The position numbers and the translations under genes are program-made. Below, one piece after another: positions 21,866 through 29,888 of a stretch of DNA of 64,000 nucleotides; within the stretch, counting starts at the first letter, position 1, and each line of letters opens with the position of its first letter. The DNA is from WSZJ01 sp964590435 (GTDB lineage: Bacteria; Planctomycetota; MHYJ01; WSZJ01): assembly GCA_964590435.1 (NCBI GenBank), contig CAZPWT010000019.1, positions 1 through 64,000 on the forward strand, in the 5' to 3' direction. The notes under the pieces are model-generated. The model was not told the DNA's origin. It was given only the letters and a program-made list of their open reading frames with translations, and made no database searches.

Positions 21866-22906
21866 TTACCGGTCGCGCTCCGGCGAATACGAGCGCCGGA
21901 TCTGCTGCGCGGCCACGAGCAGCTTGACTTCGGTCGCAAAGTGGTTCGTCGGGTCCAGCGCGAGCGCCCGGTTGAGCCACTTCGTTGCTTCCTTGTAGTA
22001 CCGCTCCACGGCCCAGAGGTGGCCAAGGTTGCCGTAGATGACGACCAGCAGCCCGTCGCAGTCCGCGTCCAGTTTCTTCGCCGCGGCGAGCACGTCCACG
22101 TCCTTCGTCCCGCTCGCGACCTCGATGACCAGGTCCTTGCAGCTGAACAGGGCCGCCTCCGCCGCGCGCCAGTTCTTGTCGGCCTTCGAGACGCTCGTGT
22201 TCCCCTCCGCCTCGAGCCCGTCGCCGTTCAGCTTGCGCGCGTCGTCGTACGCCTTGATCGCAGCGTCCAGCTTCCCCTTGACGCCCTCCTCCACCTTCGC
22301 CGCCTTCGCGTCGCCCTTCTTCTTCGTGAGCGCGTCCAGCAGCTCCTTCTTCTTCGCGTTCTCCTTCTCGATCTCCGCCGTCGCCGCCGCGAGCGACTTC
22401 CTCGCCTCCTCGACGAACTTTGAGGTCGGGAAGAAATCCACCAGCGTCTGGAACTTCATCAGCGCCCCCGAAAAGTCGCCGGCCTTCATCGCCGCCGCGC
22501 CTTCCTCGTAGAGCTTGCCGCTGTCCTTCTCCTCCACGTCCGCGACGACCTTCTCCGCCTGGTCCTTCAGGCTCGGGTCGCGCTTGACCGCCGAATCCAG
22601 GTCCCCGCGCCCGACGTCGTACAGCCCGTTCTCCATCGCGTAGCGGCCGAGCGCGAAGCGCGCGCCGGGGTCGTCGCCCGCGTCGCGAACGCGCTTGTCC
22701 CGGATCTTGTACACCGTGAACGGGTCCAGGTCGTCGAACGAAATCGTCGCTTCCCCGCCCTCGAGGAGCTGGATGCGGACGCCCTTTTCCGTGACCTCGA
22801 GGATCTTCCCCTCGACGAACGTCCCGCTCTTTTTCTGCAGGATGTCGGCGAGTGCGGGAAGAGCGAGGGTGAGGCCGATGATGAAGACGGAGGCGAGACG
22901 GTTCAT
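21866..22906 (-). CDS. secreted TPR-like / coiled-coil protein
   Basis: 346 residues. The ATG at 22906 opens a signal peptide (residues 1-20, ending PALA). A small beta domain (about 22-75, with motif G-K-I-L-E-V-T-E-K-G-V-R-I) precedes TPR-like helices (about 80-170), a Lys/Glu-rich coiled coil (about 165-215) and a last TPR near the C-terminus (YKEATKWLNRALALDPTN). The likely role is a periplasmic scaffold; no enzymatic motif is visible. It is followed 88 bp later by the selenocysteine redoxin gene on the same strand, possibly in one operon. A promoter-like site is at 22941-22971. Confidence 0.75.
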   Translation of the reverse strand: MNRLASVFIIGLTLALPALADILQKKSGTFVEGKILEVTEKGVRIQLLEGGEATISFDDLDPFTVYKIRDKRVRDAGDDPGARFALGRYAMENGLYDVGRGDLDSAVKRDPSLKDQAEKVVADVEEKDSGKLYEEGAAAMKAGDFSGALMKFQTLVDFFPTSKFVEEARKSLAAATAEIEKENAKKKELLDALTKKKGDAKAAKVEEGVKGKLDAAIKAYDDARKLNGDGLEAEGNTSVSKADKNWRAAEAALFSCKDLVIEVASGTKDVDVLAAAKKLDADCDGLLVVIYGNLGHLWAVERYYKEATKWLNRALALDPTNHFATEVKLLVAAQQIRRSYSPERDR

Positions 22907-22940
22907 GGCAGGACTCCAAACGCCCCCCCGGGCGGCCCTC

Positions 22941-22971
22941 ATCATACGGGAAAGACGGAGGGCGAGGTCAA
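22941..22971 (-). promoter_or_regulatory. possible promoter for the gene at 21866-22906
   Basis: TTGACC and TATGAT with a 19-bp spacer, about 35 bp before the ATG. The spacing is slightly long. Confidence 0.42.
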
Positions 22972-23097
22972 CGAGGATTTGGAGCGGGCTGCCGATCGGG
23001 GATAGTGCGAACGCGGGCCGGTCGTGGCGGTGGACGTCGCACGGGCCCCGCGACCGCGCCTCGTGGACTGACGTGGCGCGCTCGCCCGCCAGCGTCG

Positions 23098-23577
23098 CTA
23101 CCTCGAGAGCGTCTTCGTCATTTCCAGCCACTTCTCCCACTCCGCATTCGCCTGGTCTGCCTCCTGCTTGGCTTTCGCCCAGTTCTCGGGCTTCACCAGG
23201 GACTCGTTCACCTGGAACATGATGAAGGTCGATGCCACCTTCTGGGAGAGCTCCAGGGAGGTGACCAGGTGGGGCATCGCGGCCTTCTCGGCGGGGGTGT
23301 CCCCGGTGAGGCCCTTGGCCTCGGTGTGGAGGTTCGTGAAGGTCTCGTTCAGGTGCCCCAGCTTGGGGAACTCCTTCTTCTGGGAGAATTGAGCCTGGTT
23401 CGCCTTCCACGAAGCAAACGCTTCCTTGCACCTGCCTTCGACCTCGACGGCGCGGCTGGACAGTTTTCCCGTTATCTGGGGCTTGCCCTCGAGCCCGCCG
23501 CGGAAGGAGAAGATTCCAGCGGTGACGGCGCCGGCGAGGAGGACGAGGCCGGCGATTCCGATCAGGGGCTTTCGCAT
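23098..23577 (-). CDS. small membrane-anchored protein, unknown
   Basis: 159 residues. One N-terminal transmembrane segment (about residues 4-25) is followed by a soluble helical domain with many Lys, Glu and Gln and a single Cys. I do not recognise a family. The ATG at 23577 is chosen because the membrane segment begins there; longer in-frame starts add only low-complexity Arg-rich sequence typical of non-coding frame. It lies 53 bp after the preceding minus-strand gene and may end that operon. Confidence 0.62.
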   Translation of the reverse strand: MRKPLIGIAGLVLLAGAVTAGIFSFRGGLEGKPQITGKLSSRAVEVEGRCKEAFASWKANQAQFSQKKEFPKLGHLNETFTNLHTEAKGLTGDTPAEKAAMPHLVTSLELSQKVASTFIMFQVNESLVKPENWAKAKQEADQANAEWEKWLEMTKTLSR

Positions 23578-23630
23578 GCGCGGGATCTTAGGATGGTTCT
23601 CGCGGGGTGGCAATGCCCCGGGGACGGATT

Positions 23631-24338
23631 TCAGCGCCTGTGCGCCCCGGTGTATTCGAGAACGTCCTGGGCAGAAGCGCGAACCCGCTCGGAGGGATCG
23701 CTTTCCTTCGCGGTCTCCAGCGCCTGCAGCACTCCCGGTTCGTCGATGAAGGACTCGAGGACCCCTGCGGCCTCGGCGCGGGTGCGGTCGTCGGTGTCGT
23801 TGCGAAGGCGGGTCAGCATTTCCCCGACAACCTCGGGGTAATCGACGCCGGCGAGCTGCCGGCAGATTTCCATCCTCGCCGTGGCATCCTCGCAGACGCG
23901 AAGGAGGTCCAGCATCGATCGCACGACCTCGATGGTCCGGCACGCCGGGGAATGGCGCCGGAGTTTCTTGAGCGCGGAGACTCTCTGCACCGGCGTCTTC
24001 GTCCCGTCCAGGACCATCGCCTCGAGTTCCTTCTTCCCGAGCGCTTCTTCCTCCGGGTCCGGCCCGCCCGACGATTTCTTCTTTTCGAGCGCCGCGATTC
24101 GCTCATCGAGCCGGTCGAGCCGCTCCAGGAGCGCGCGGTCGACGGGAGCGGGCGACGTCCCGATGGCAGGAGGAGGGTTGGCAGGAAAGGAACTGCCCGT
24201 CCCGGGAACGGGGGGACGCGACGCGGACTCATCGGCCGGGGCGCCCTGCGGCACGGGGCGGCGGGAGGCGTACAACGCGAATCCCGCGACGGCGAGGGAC
24301 ACGGCGGAAAGGGCGAGGGAGGCGAGGAAGAGCTTCAT
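23631..24338 (-). CDS. membrane-anchored coiled-coil/HEAT-like protein
   Basis: 235 residues. An N-terminal transmembrane segment (about 3-22) leads to a Pro/Ser-rich linker, a short coiled coil (RLDRLDERIAALEKKK, about 77-95), and a helical C-terminal half with repeated HEAT-like pairs (for example RTRAEAAGVLESFIDEP). The ATG at 24338 lies 8 nt after the TGA of the upstream gene with GAGG between, so it is probably translationally coupled. It is the third gene of a minus-strand operon starting at 25719. Confidence 0.68.
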   Translation of the reverse strand: MKLFLASLALSAVSLAVAGFALYASRRPVPQGAPADESASRPPVPGTGSSFPANPPPAIGTSPAPVDRALLERLDRLDERIAALEKKKSSGGPDPEEEALGKKELEAMVLDGTKTPVQRVSALKKLRRHSPACRTIEVVRSMLDLLRVCEDATARMEICRQLAGVDYPEVVGEMLTRLRNDTDDRTRAEAAGVLESFIDEPGVLQALETAKESDPSERVRASAQDVLEYTGAHRR

Positions 24339-24346
24339 CCGGGACC

Positions 24347-25234
24347 TCACTGTACCCGGAAAGGGATGAGGACGGCATGGATGAGCAGGAAGCCGGCGTA
24401 GCACATGCCCCTTCCACGACGGTCGTCCGTGGACGTATGCGCGACGCCCATCGCCAGCAGGATCCAGCCGAAACCGGCCGTTTTCGAGAGAGCGGTCACC
24501 GTGAGAACGAGGGCCAGCAGCAGCGGGATCTTCAGGCGAGCCAGGAAGGGGCGCGGCGGTGCCACGAACACGAGGGTTACGAGGGCCTGGAGGGCGAGTG
24601 TTCCCCAGGTCAGGAGCCCCGCCGCCAGCGCCAGCCTGGCGCCGCCCAGGATCGGCACGGCCACGGCCGTGGCATCGAACGCCCCCAGCTCGGCAATCCG
24701 CACGCCGTTCATGTGCTGGCTAGAGGCGGAAACGCCGGCCAGGACGCGGGAGAGTCCCGCGAGGCGCCCGTCCGTCAGGAGCGCAGCCTTGAAGAAGGTC
24801 CCGTTGAGGTAATCCGGCGAGCTGAACTTCCATGCACCCCCGATCGCCATGAACAGGACCGTCAGCCACCGGGCCTGCGAGCCAGCCGTTTCGCGGGGCG
24901 TCCGCGTCAGCAGGCTGCAGTGAAGCGCGATGGCCCAGTAGGTCGCCAGGAACATGTCGTTTTCGACCAGGTGCCAGTTCCGGAAACACGCGAACGCCGC
25001 GAACGCCGACATCGCCAGCCAGTAGGAGGAGTTCGCGAGCAGCGGGCGGAGCAGGAGCCCCGCGATGCCGATCACGGCAAGGGGCAGGGCCAGGTACCAG
25101 ATGCCGCCGCCGTGCACGAGGAAGTAGGCGGCGGTCAGCACCCCGGCCGCCTCCAGCGGATCCACGTCGAGCGCCTGCTTCCAGAATTCCCGCGCCGCCG
25201 CCGCGCGCGCCGCCATGCCGTCGCGCAAGCTCAT
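24347..25234 (-). CDS. multi-pass membrane protein, possibly HTTM-like
   Basis: 295 residues with about seven to eight hydrophobic segments. A motif near residue 135-160, GAWKFSSPDYLNG followed by a short amphipathic stretch, resembles the K-x-x-x-x-W/Y-L-x-G signature of HTTM/vitamin K-dependent carboxylase-like membrane proteins; I treat this as a suggestion. The ATG at 25234 overlaps the TGA of the preceding gene (ATGA), so the two products are probably made together and may interact. Confidence 0.65.
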   Translation of the reverse strand: MSLRDGMAARAAAAREFWKQALDVDPLEAAGVLTAAYFLVHGGGIWYLALPLAVIGIAGLLLRPLLANSSYWLAMSAFAAFACFRNWHLVENDMFLATYWAIALHCSLLTRTPRETAGSQARWLTVLFMAIGGAWKFSSPDYLNGTFFKAALLTDGRLAGLSRVLAGVSASSQHMNGVRIAELGAFDATAVAVPILGGARLALAAGLLTWGTLALQALVTLVFVAPPRPFLARLKIPLLLALVLTVTALSKTAGFGWILLAMGVAHTSTDDRRGRGMCYAGFLLIHAVLIPFRVQ

Positions 25235-25719
25235 GGCTGCGCCTCGAACGCGCGGATCAGCACCGCTTCAAGCCGGTTCCCGTCGGCGCTGAGCTTCCTC
25301 CTCCACACCTCGATCCGGATCTTCGTCACCTCCAGCATCGCCTCGGCCGGCGGCGGCGGCTCGTTCGGATCCACGGGGCGGTACCCCGGCGCTTGCCCTC
25401 GCCCTGCTCCTTCGTCCTTCGTCCACCTCAGCGCCATGACCTCGCCCGCCAGCCCGATGAGGTTCTCCTCCGTCGGCGCCACCAGGCACCTCTCCGCCTC
25501 CGCATGAAACTGCGCCGGGATGGCCACCCGGCACTCCCCCGTGGACCCCGTCATCACGCATCGAACGAAACGGGATCCGGGCGAGTCCGTCGCGGAGAAG
25601 TCCGCGAAGCCCCCCCCACGCCACCCAGATTGCTGCACCTCCCTCGCGCGCGAAAAGTGAAAGACCGCGACGGCGACCAGCAGCAGGGACGGGAATGCGA
25701 GGTTGAAGCGGTCTTTCAT
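25231..25719 (-). CDS. membrane-anchored partner of the multi-pass protein, unknown
   Basis: 162 residues. An N-terminal hydrophobic segment (residues 7-24) anchors a soluble domain of about 135 residues with a Cys pair (R-C-V-M-T-G-S-T-G-E-C) and a Pro-rich stretch. Small anchored proteins encoded directly before HTTM-type proteins are common in bacteria, which fits the ATGA overlap here. It is the first gene of the operon reading leftwards; no clear promoter could be picked in the 180-bp divergent region. The function is not known. Confidence 0.62.
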   Translation of the reverse strand: MKDRFNLAFPSLLLVAVAVFHFSRAREVQQSGWRGGGFADFSATDSPGSRFVRCVMTGSTGECRVAIPAQFHAEAERCLVAPTEENLIGLAGEVMALRWTKDEGAGRGQAPGYRPVDPNEPPPPAEAMLEVTKIRIEVWRRKLSADGNRLEAVLIRAFEAQP

Positions 25720-25818
25720 GTCACCCTGTGGGTAGTGTGGAGAATGCCGGACGCCCGACGCTATCGCCCGCGGAAGTTCGCTGCAACCGATTCCTTGGAA
25801 CTCCGCCGCGCTTCCGGT

Positions 25819-25847
25819 TTGACATCACCCAGCCCCACTCTTAGACT
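25819..25847 (+). promoter_or_regulatory. sigma-70-type promoter for the HEAT-repeat gene
   Basis: TTGACA and TAGACT separated by 17 bp, about 50 bp before the ATG at 25900. It is the best -35 match in the window. Confidence 0.68.
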
Positions 25848-25899
25848 TCCGCCCCCTTACATTATTCGGCCCTGCATTCGCGACCTGGAGACCCTGACC

Positions 25900-26691
25900 A
25901 TGCGCACGACAACGATCGCCATCCTGGCCCTTGCCTCGATTTCCTGCATCGCCCAGGAACCCGCCCCCGTGGACTGGGACAAGGAAACGGCCGCCCTGCT
26001 TGACCGGGCGATTTCCGAGGATCCCGCCGCAGCTATCCCGGCGCAGGACGAGATCCGCGAAATCGGGCGCCCGTGCGTCCCGGCCCTTCGCGCGGCGCTG
26101 AAGGACGCGAAAGCGTCGAAGCGCTTCTTTGCCTGCGAGCTGCTAGGGGACATTCACGACCCGTCGGCAGCCGCGGACGTCGCGGCGCTCCTGGAAGACC
26201 TTGTGGAGGAGCGGACGGGGGAACCCGTGGCCGCCGCGGCCGCCCGCGCCCTCGGAAAGCTGGCGGATGCCTCCGTCGCGGACAAGCTGATCGCCGCCCT
26301 CGATTCGAAGGACCTGAACCTCAAGTACGAGGCCGCGCGCGCCCTGGGCAACTTGCGCGTGAAGAAAGCCGAGGGCAAGCTCCTCGAAATCCTGAAGGCG
26401 CGCGAGGTCAAGGAGACGTTCCGGGGAGGCCTTCTCCCCGCGGCCGCCTGCGAGGCGCTCGGCAAGATCCGCAGCCAGGCCGCCATCGCCGAAATCGTGA
26501 CCATGCTCGACTCGCCGGCCCCCGAGACGCTTCACGGGTGGAGCTACGACCAGTTCGCAATCATGGCTCTGGAGCGGATCGCGGGTGAGTCGAAGGGCGC
26601 CTGGGACGAGGAGAAGAAGAAGGAAGAGACGAAGAAGGCGTGGAAGGAGTGGGCCGCGAAGCAGCCGAAGACTCCGGAGGCGCCGAAATAG
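25900..26691 (+). CDS. secreted HEAT-repeat protein
   Basis: 263 residues. The ATG at 25900 has GGAG 8 nt upstream and opens a signal peptide with a possible lipobox near ISCIA. The mature part is built of HEAT/PBS-lyase-type helical repeats (for example VAALLEDLVEERTGEPVAAA; DKLIAALDSKDLNLKYEAAR; ARALGNLRVKKAEGKLLEI), then a Lys/Glu-rich C-terminal helix. Such proteins are usually scaffolds. It is a single gene with its own promoter and terminator. Confidence 0.78.
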   Translation: MRTTTIAILALASISCIAQEPAPVDWDKETAALLDRAISEDPAAAIPAQDEIREIGRPCVPALRAALKDAKASKRFFACELLGDIHDPSAAADVAALLEDLVEERTGEPVAAAAARALGKLADASVADKLIAALDSKDLNLKYEAARALGNLRVKKAEGKLLEILKAREVKETFRGGLLPAAACEALGKIRSQAAIAEIVTMLDSPAPETLHGWSYDQFAIMALERIAGESKGAWDEEKKKEETKKAWKEWAAKQPKTPEAPK

Positions 26692-26730
26692 CCAAGACAG
26701 CCTGCCCGCCGATCGTCCCGCAAAAGGAGA

Positions 26731-26768
26731 GAGCCGCGATCACCCGAAGGTGATCGCGGCTCTTTATT
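26731..26768 (+). terminator. intrinsic terminator
   Basis: A 14-bp perfect stem (GAGCCGCGATCACC / GGTGATCGCGGCTC) with a CGAA tetraloop followed by TTTATT, 39 bp after the HEAT-repeat gene. It probably also ends the convergent gene at 26793. Confidence 0.92.
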
Positions 26769-26792
26769 AGACCAACGGGAGGAACGAGAGGA

Positions 26793-27089
26793 CTACGCCG
26801 GGCCGCCGTAACCGTACGTGCAGTACGGGTAGTTGCTGGGGAAAGCGTTGTACCGGCGGTAGTCGACCATGCGGCGCGAATTGAGCTGGTCGATGCGAAG
26901 TTCGAAGGCCGCGCGATCCCTCTCATTGAGGTCGCTCGAGCAGGACGTGCCGTAGTCGCGATAGAGGCGCTGAAGCTGCGCGTAGTAGCCGCTCTCGATC
27001 TTCTGCAGCGCGGGCGGCAGCGCGGCCCCGGCGATCGTGGCCGGAACCAGCGCCAGCGCGAGCACGCTGGCCAGGATGAACTTGCCCAT
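26793..27089 (-). CDS. small secreted protein, unknown
   Basis: 98 residues. A strong AAAGGAG lies 5 nt before the ATG at 27089. Residues 1-22 are a signal peptide; the mature peptide is helical with many Tyr and Arg and two Cys (YGTSCSSDL; YPYCTYGYGG). I do not recognise it. The promoter-like site at 27131-27159 and the shared terminator make it a single-gene unit. Confidence 0.7.
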   Translation of the reverse strand: MGKFILASVLALALVPATIAGAALPPALQKIESGYYAQLQRLYRDYGTSCSSDLNERDRAAFELRIDQLNSRRMVDYRRYNAFPSNYPYCTYGYGGPA

Positions 27090-27130
27090 GGGGACTCCTT
27101 TCTGAAGGTTTTTGGACAGGGAAGGTGTTG

Positions 27131-27159
27131 ACGTTATCGGCAGACCAAGGGCAGATCAA
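27131..27159 (-). promoter_or_regulatory. possible promoter of the small secreted protein gene
   Basis: TTGATC and TAACGT with 17 bp between, about 40 bp before the ATG at 27089. Confidence 0.42.
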
Positions 27160-27189
27160 GCGAAATTTCGAAAAGCGGGATGCGCCGAC

Positions 27190-28350
27190 TCAAATCGCCC
27201 CCAAGCACGACTGCACGACCGTTTCCAGCCCCCGCCACGGCCCCCTCCCGGCGATGCTCGCTCCGCGCTCCTCGGCATCCAGCGCGAAGAGCTCCCCCTT
27301 GAGGATGCGTCGCAGGGCCGCGCCGGGAGCATCCGACCCCCGGACGGTGAGTCCGACTCCGAGCCCCGCGAGCACCTTCGCCGTCAGGCGCTGCTCCAGG
27401 TGCTCGGGAAAAAGCAGTTGCGGTCGACCGGCCGCCAGGGCGTTGGCCGTCAGCCCGATCCCGCCGGAGTGCGCCACCACCGCCGCCCGAGCCAGCGCTT
27501 CCCCGATCGGAACCGGCTGCGCATGGATCTCCAGGCCGGCCGCGCGCAGGTGCTGGACCTGCTGAGATGAAGCGCCCCGGACGTACGCGTCCCCGGGGAT
27601 TCCGCTCGCGGCGAAGTCCCGCAGGATCCGCTCGAGATCGGATCTCTGGGCCGTGAAGTACCCGAACCATCGGGGTGCCGGAGGGCGCGGAAGCGGGGCG
27701 GGTGGGGCGGACATGGGCCCGACCGCCATTTCGGAGCGCACGGCGCGGTAGATGTCCAGCTCCGGGAAGGTCGTCACCCAGCGCGGGCCATGGGCCAGCG
27801 TGGCGGCGAGGGTGTCCGGCGCGGGCCGGCGGCGGCGGCGCTGGACCTCCGCAACGGACGCCAGGATGTCGGAATCCGGTCGAAGCGCGGGAGCATCCGG
27901 GTCCAGGTCGGGGTATTGCCGGAGTTGGGCGGGAGGATTGCTGAATCCCGTCCCGACTCCGACCGTCGGGATGCGCTTCCACGTGGCCAAAGCGAGCCCC
28001 GGAGCACTGTCGATCACGACCAGGTCCGGGCGAACCAGGTCAATCAGGGCGTCCCAGCCACGGATCATCGCTTCGAGCTCGTCGGGTTCGCTCCAGCCGA
28101 GGAACGTCAGGATGTCCCCGTAAGTGCGTGCCAGGAAGGCCTCGCCGTGCCGGCCCATGCGGGAGGGCCAGAAAGGGGCGGGAAACACCGGGAAATTTTC
28201 CTTCCGCAGGACCGGCCACGACTCGACGACGTCCCGCACCGCGAACACCGGCTGGTGTCCTCGCGCGGCCAACGCGCGCGCAACGGGCATGAGGGTCTGG
28301 ACGTGCCCGTGGCCGGCGCCGAATTCCCAACCCATCAGGACGGTGCTCAT
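27190..28350 (-). CDS. GT1/UGT-like glycosyltransferase, second of a tandem pair
   Basis: 386 residues. The N-terminus MSTVLMGWEFGAGHGHVQTL carries the G-x-G-H motif typical of GT-B glycosyltransferases, and the C-terminal half has the donor-site pattern A-H-S-G-G-I-G-L-T-A-N-A-L-A-A-G-R-P-Q-L (compare H-x-G-x-G-S/T in macrolide-type enzymes). It presumably transfers a nucleotide-activated sugar to a small molecule or lipid in the cytoplasm; the acceptor is unknown. Its ATG overlaps the TGA of its paralogue (ATGA, 28347-28350). Confidence 0.8.
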   Translation of the reverse strand: MSTVLMGWEFGAGHGHVQTLMPVARALAARGHQPVFAVRDVVESWPVLRKENFPVFPAPFWPSRMGRHGEAFLARTYGDILTFLGWSEPDELEAMIRGWDALIDLVRPDLVVIDSAPGLALATWKRIPTVGVGTGFSNPPAQLRQYPDLDPDAPALRPDSDILASVAEVQRRRRRPAPDTLAATLAHGPRWVTTFPELDIYRAVRSEMAVGPMSAPPAPLPRPPAPRWFGYFTAQRSDLERILRDFAASGIPGDAYVRGASSQQVQHLRAAGLEIHAQPVPIGEALARAAVVAHSGGIGLTANALAAGRPQLLFPEHLEQRLTAKVLAGLGVGLTVRGSDAPGAALRRILKGELFALDAEERGASIAGRGPWRGLETVVQSCLGAI

Positions 28351-29525
28351 GGCCGCCGCTCCCCCGCGAGCGTCGAAAGGCAGCCCTTCACGACGGTTTC
28401 CAGCCCGCGCCAGGGACCCGCGGCCTGGATACGCGCCGCGGAGCGGGCCGCGGCCGCTGCAAACGCCGGCTCCCCGAAGAGCCGCTTCAGCAATGCCCCC
28501 GGATCGCCGCCGTCGCGAAGGACCAGGGCGACCCCCGATTCGGCGAGCCAATCTGCGGAGAGACCCTGTTCAAGGTGAAGGGGGACGAGGAGCTGGGGGC
28601 GCCCGGCTGCGAGGGCGGTGCCCCCGAGTCCCGCCCCGCCGTGGTGAACGATGACCGACGACCGGGCGAGCACGTCACCGATGGCGGCCGGTGCGTCGAG
28701 CACCGGGATGCCTGCGCGGCGCAGCTTCGCACGGCTCGGGAGATCGAGCCCCCGGATGTAGGCCTCGCCGCCGATGCCCGTGGCGACCAGCGCGCCCAGC
28801 AGGTCCTCCGCGGGCCCCGCTTCTCCCGCAAGATACGCGAACCATCGCGGCTTTGCGGGAAGGGGGGAGGGGCCGGGGAGGTCATCGAGGGGGCCGACGG
28901 CGGGAGTCTCGCGGAAGGACCGGTAGGGGTCGAACTCGGGGAGCCCCGTGACGATTTCCGGACCTGCGTCGAAGACGGCGGGGACGGTGGGCGGGGCGGG
29001 GCGGCCGCGGCGGCGCTGGACCTCCGCGATCGAGGCGAGGAGGGTCGGGAGGGGCACGATGTCGTGGCCTGTGGGTTGAAGTGCGGGGAAGGCGGGGAGG
29101 TCCGAGGGTGGGGTGCAGAAGCCGGTGCCGGCCTGGATGACGGGGAAGGCGCCGCGGGCGGCGAGGGTCAGCGCCGGGGCATGGTCGGCGATCGCGAGGG
29201 AGGGGCGCAGGCGATCGATGAGGGCGTCCCAGGCGCGGAGAAGGGGCTCGAGTTCATTGGGATCGCTCCAGCCGGTGATGGAGAGGATATCGGCGAAGGA
29301 GTGGCACTTGAACGGTTCTTCGGAGAGGCGGGGAGCGCCGAACCTGAGGGGAGCCTGGAACACGGGGAAGCCCGATTCGCGAAGGAGGGGCCATGTGTCG
29401 GGCAATTCGCGGATGGCGAAGACTGGGGTGTGGCCATGGGCGGCGAGGGCGCGCGCGACGGCGAGGAGGGGGCGGACGTGGCCGAGTCCGCCGCCGAGTT
29501 CCCAGGCGAGGAGGATGGTGCTCAT
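28347..29525 (-). CDS. GT1/UGT-like glycosyltransferase, first of a tandem pair
   Basis: 392 residues, paralogous to the downstream gene along its whole length: MSTILLAWELGGGLGHVRPL at the start and V-H-H-G-G-A-G-L-G-G-T-A-L-A-A-G-R-P-Q-L in the donor-binding domain. The histidine of the H-H-G-G-A-G motif is intact here, whereas the partner has A-H-S-G-G. The pair may form a heterodimer or be a duplication with specialised acceptors. The intergenic region to the right (29526-29888) holds an AT-rich inverted repeat and the promoter of the divergent operon. Confidence 0.8.
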   Translation of the reverse strand: MSTILLAWELGGGLGHVRPLLAVARALAAHGHTPVFAIRELPDTWPLLRESGFPVFQAPLRFGAPRLSEEPFKCHSFADILSITGWSDPNELEPLLRAWDALIDRLRPSLAIADHAPALTLAARGAFPVIQAGTGFCTPPSDLPAFPALQPTGHDIVPLPTLLASIAEVQRRRGRPAPPTVPAVFDAGPEIVTGLPEFDPYRSFRETPAVGPLDDLPGPSPLPAKPRWFAYLAGEAGPAEDLLGALVATGIGGEAYIRGLDLPSRAKLRRAGIPVLDAPAAIGDVLARSSVIVHHGGAGLGGTALAAGRPQLLVPLHLEQGLSADWLAESGVALVLRDGGDPGALLKRLFGEPAFAAAAARSAARIQAAGPWRGLETVVKGCLSTLAGERRP

Positions 29526-29608
29526 GGGCGGAGGCCAGGGGAGTCGGGGGGCATGGGAAGCCGTGGAGGATATCGGGAGCGCGGAAGCCGGGGCAGGAGA
29601 TTGTCGAT

Positions 29609-29639
29609 GTTTTTATTTCTGTCGCTTCGAAATAAAAAC
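29609..29639. repeat. AT-rich inverted repeat between divergent operons
   Basis: GTTTTTATTTC and GAAATAAAAAC are perfect 11-bp inverted repeats around a 9-nt centre. They stand out strongly in this GC-rich DNA and lie between the glycosyltransferase operon and the ATP-grasp operon, so an operator or UP-like element is possible. Confidence 0.5.
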
Positions 29640-29744
29640 CGGGATGTCAAAAACAAAACCGGGTCACGAAGAGCGATCGCCCTGGAACCCGCAAGAAATG
29701 GGGCTTGGCGGGCGACCGGTTAGGGGAAATTTAAGCAGCGCCCC

Positions 29745-29772
29745 TTGATCGTGCGGAATCGCACGCTATACT
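29745..29772 (+). promoter_or_regulatory. promoter of the ATP-grasp/KamA operon with a spacer palindrome
   Basis: TTGATC and TATACT are separated by 16 bp, and the spacer is itself a palindrome, GTGCG-GAAT-CGCAC. A repressor bound there would cover both boxes. Confidence 0.68.
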
Positions 29773-29797
29773 AGGCCATGTGACGCGCGACGGCATG

Positions 29798-29845
29798 CCC
29801 CCAAAATGTTGGGGGTAGCCGGGGGGAGCTCCGGGAACAGCTCCC
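29798..29845 (+). promoter_or_regulatory. two hairpins in the operon leader
   Basis: CCCCCAA/TTGGGGG (29798-29815) and GGGAGCT/AGCTCCC (29824-29845) lie in the ~110-nt leader before the ATG at 29889. They match no riboswitch I know. Confidence 0.4.
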
Positions 29846-29888
29846 TAACATTCATCAGGCTCGTCTCATCGGATCAGGGGGATCGGCG

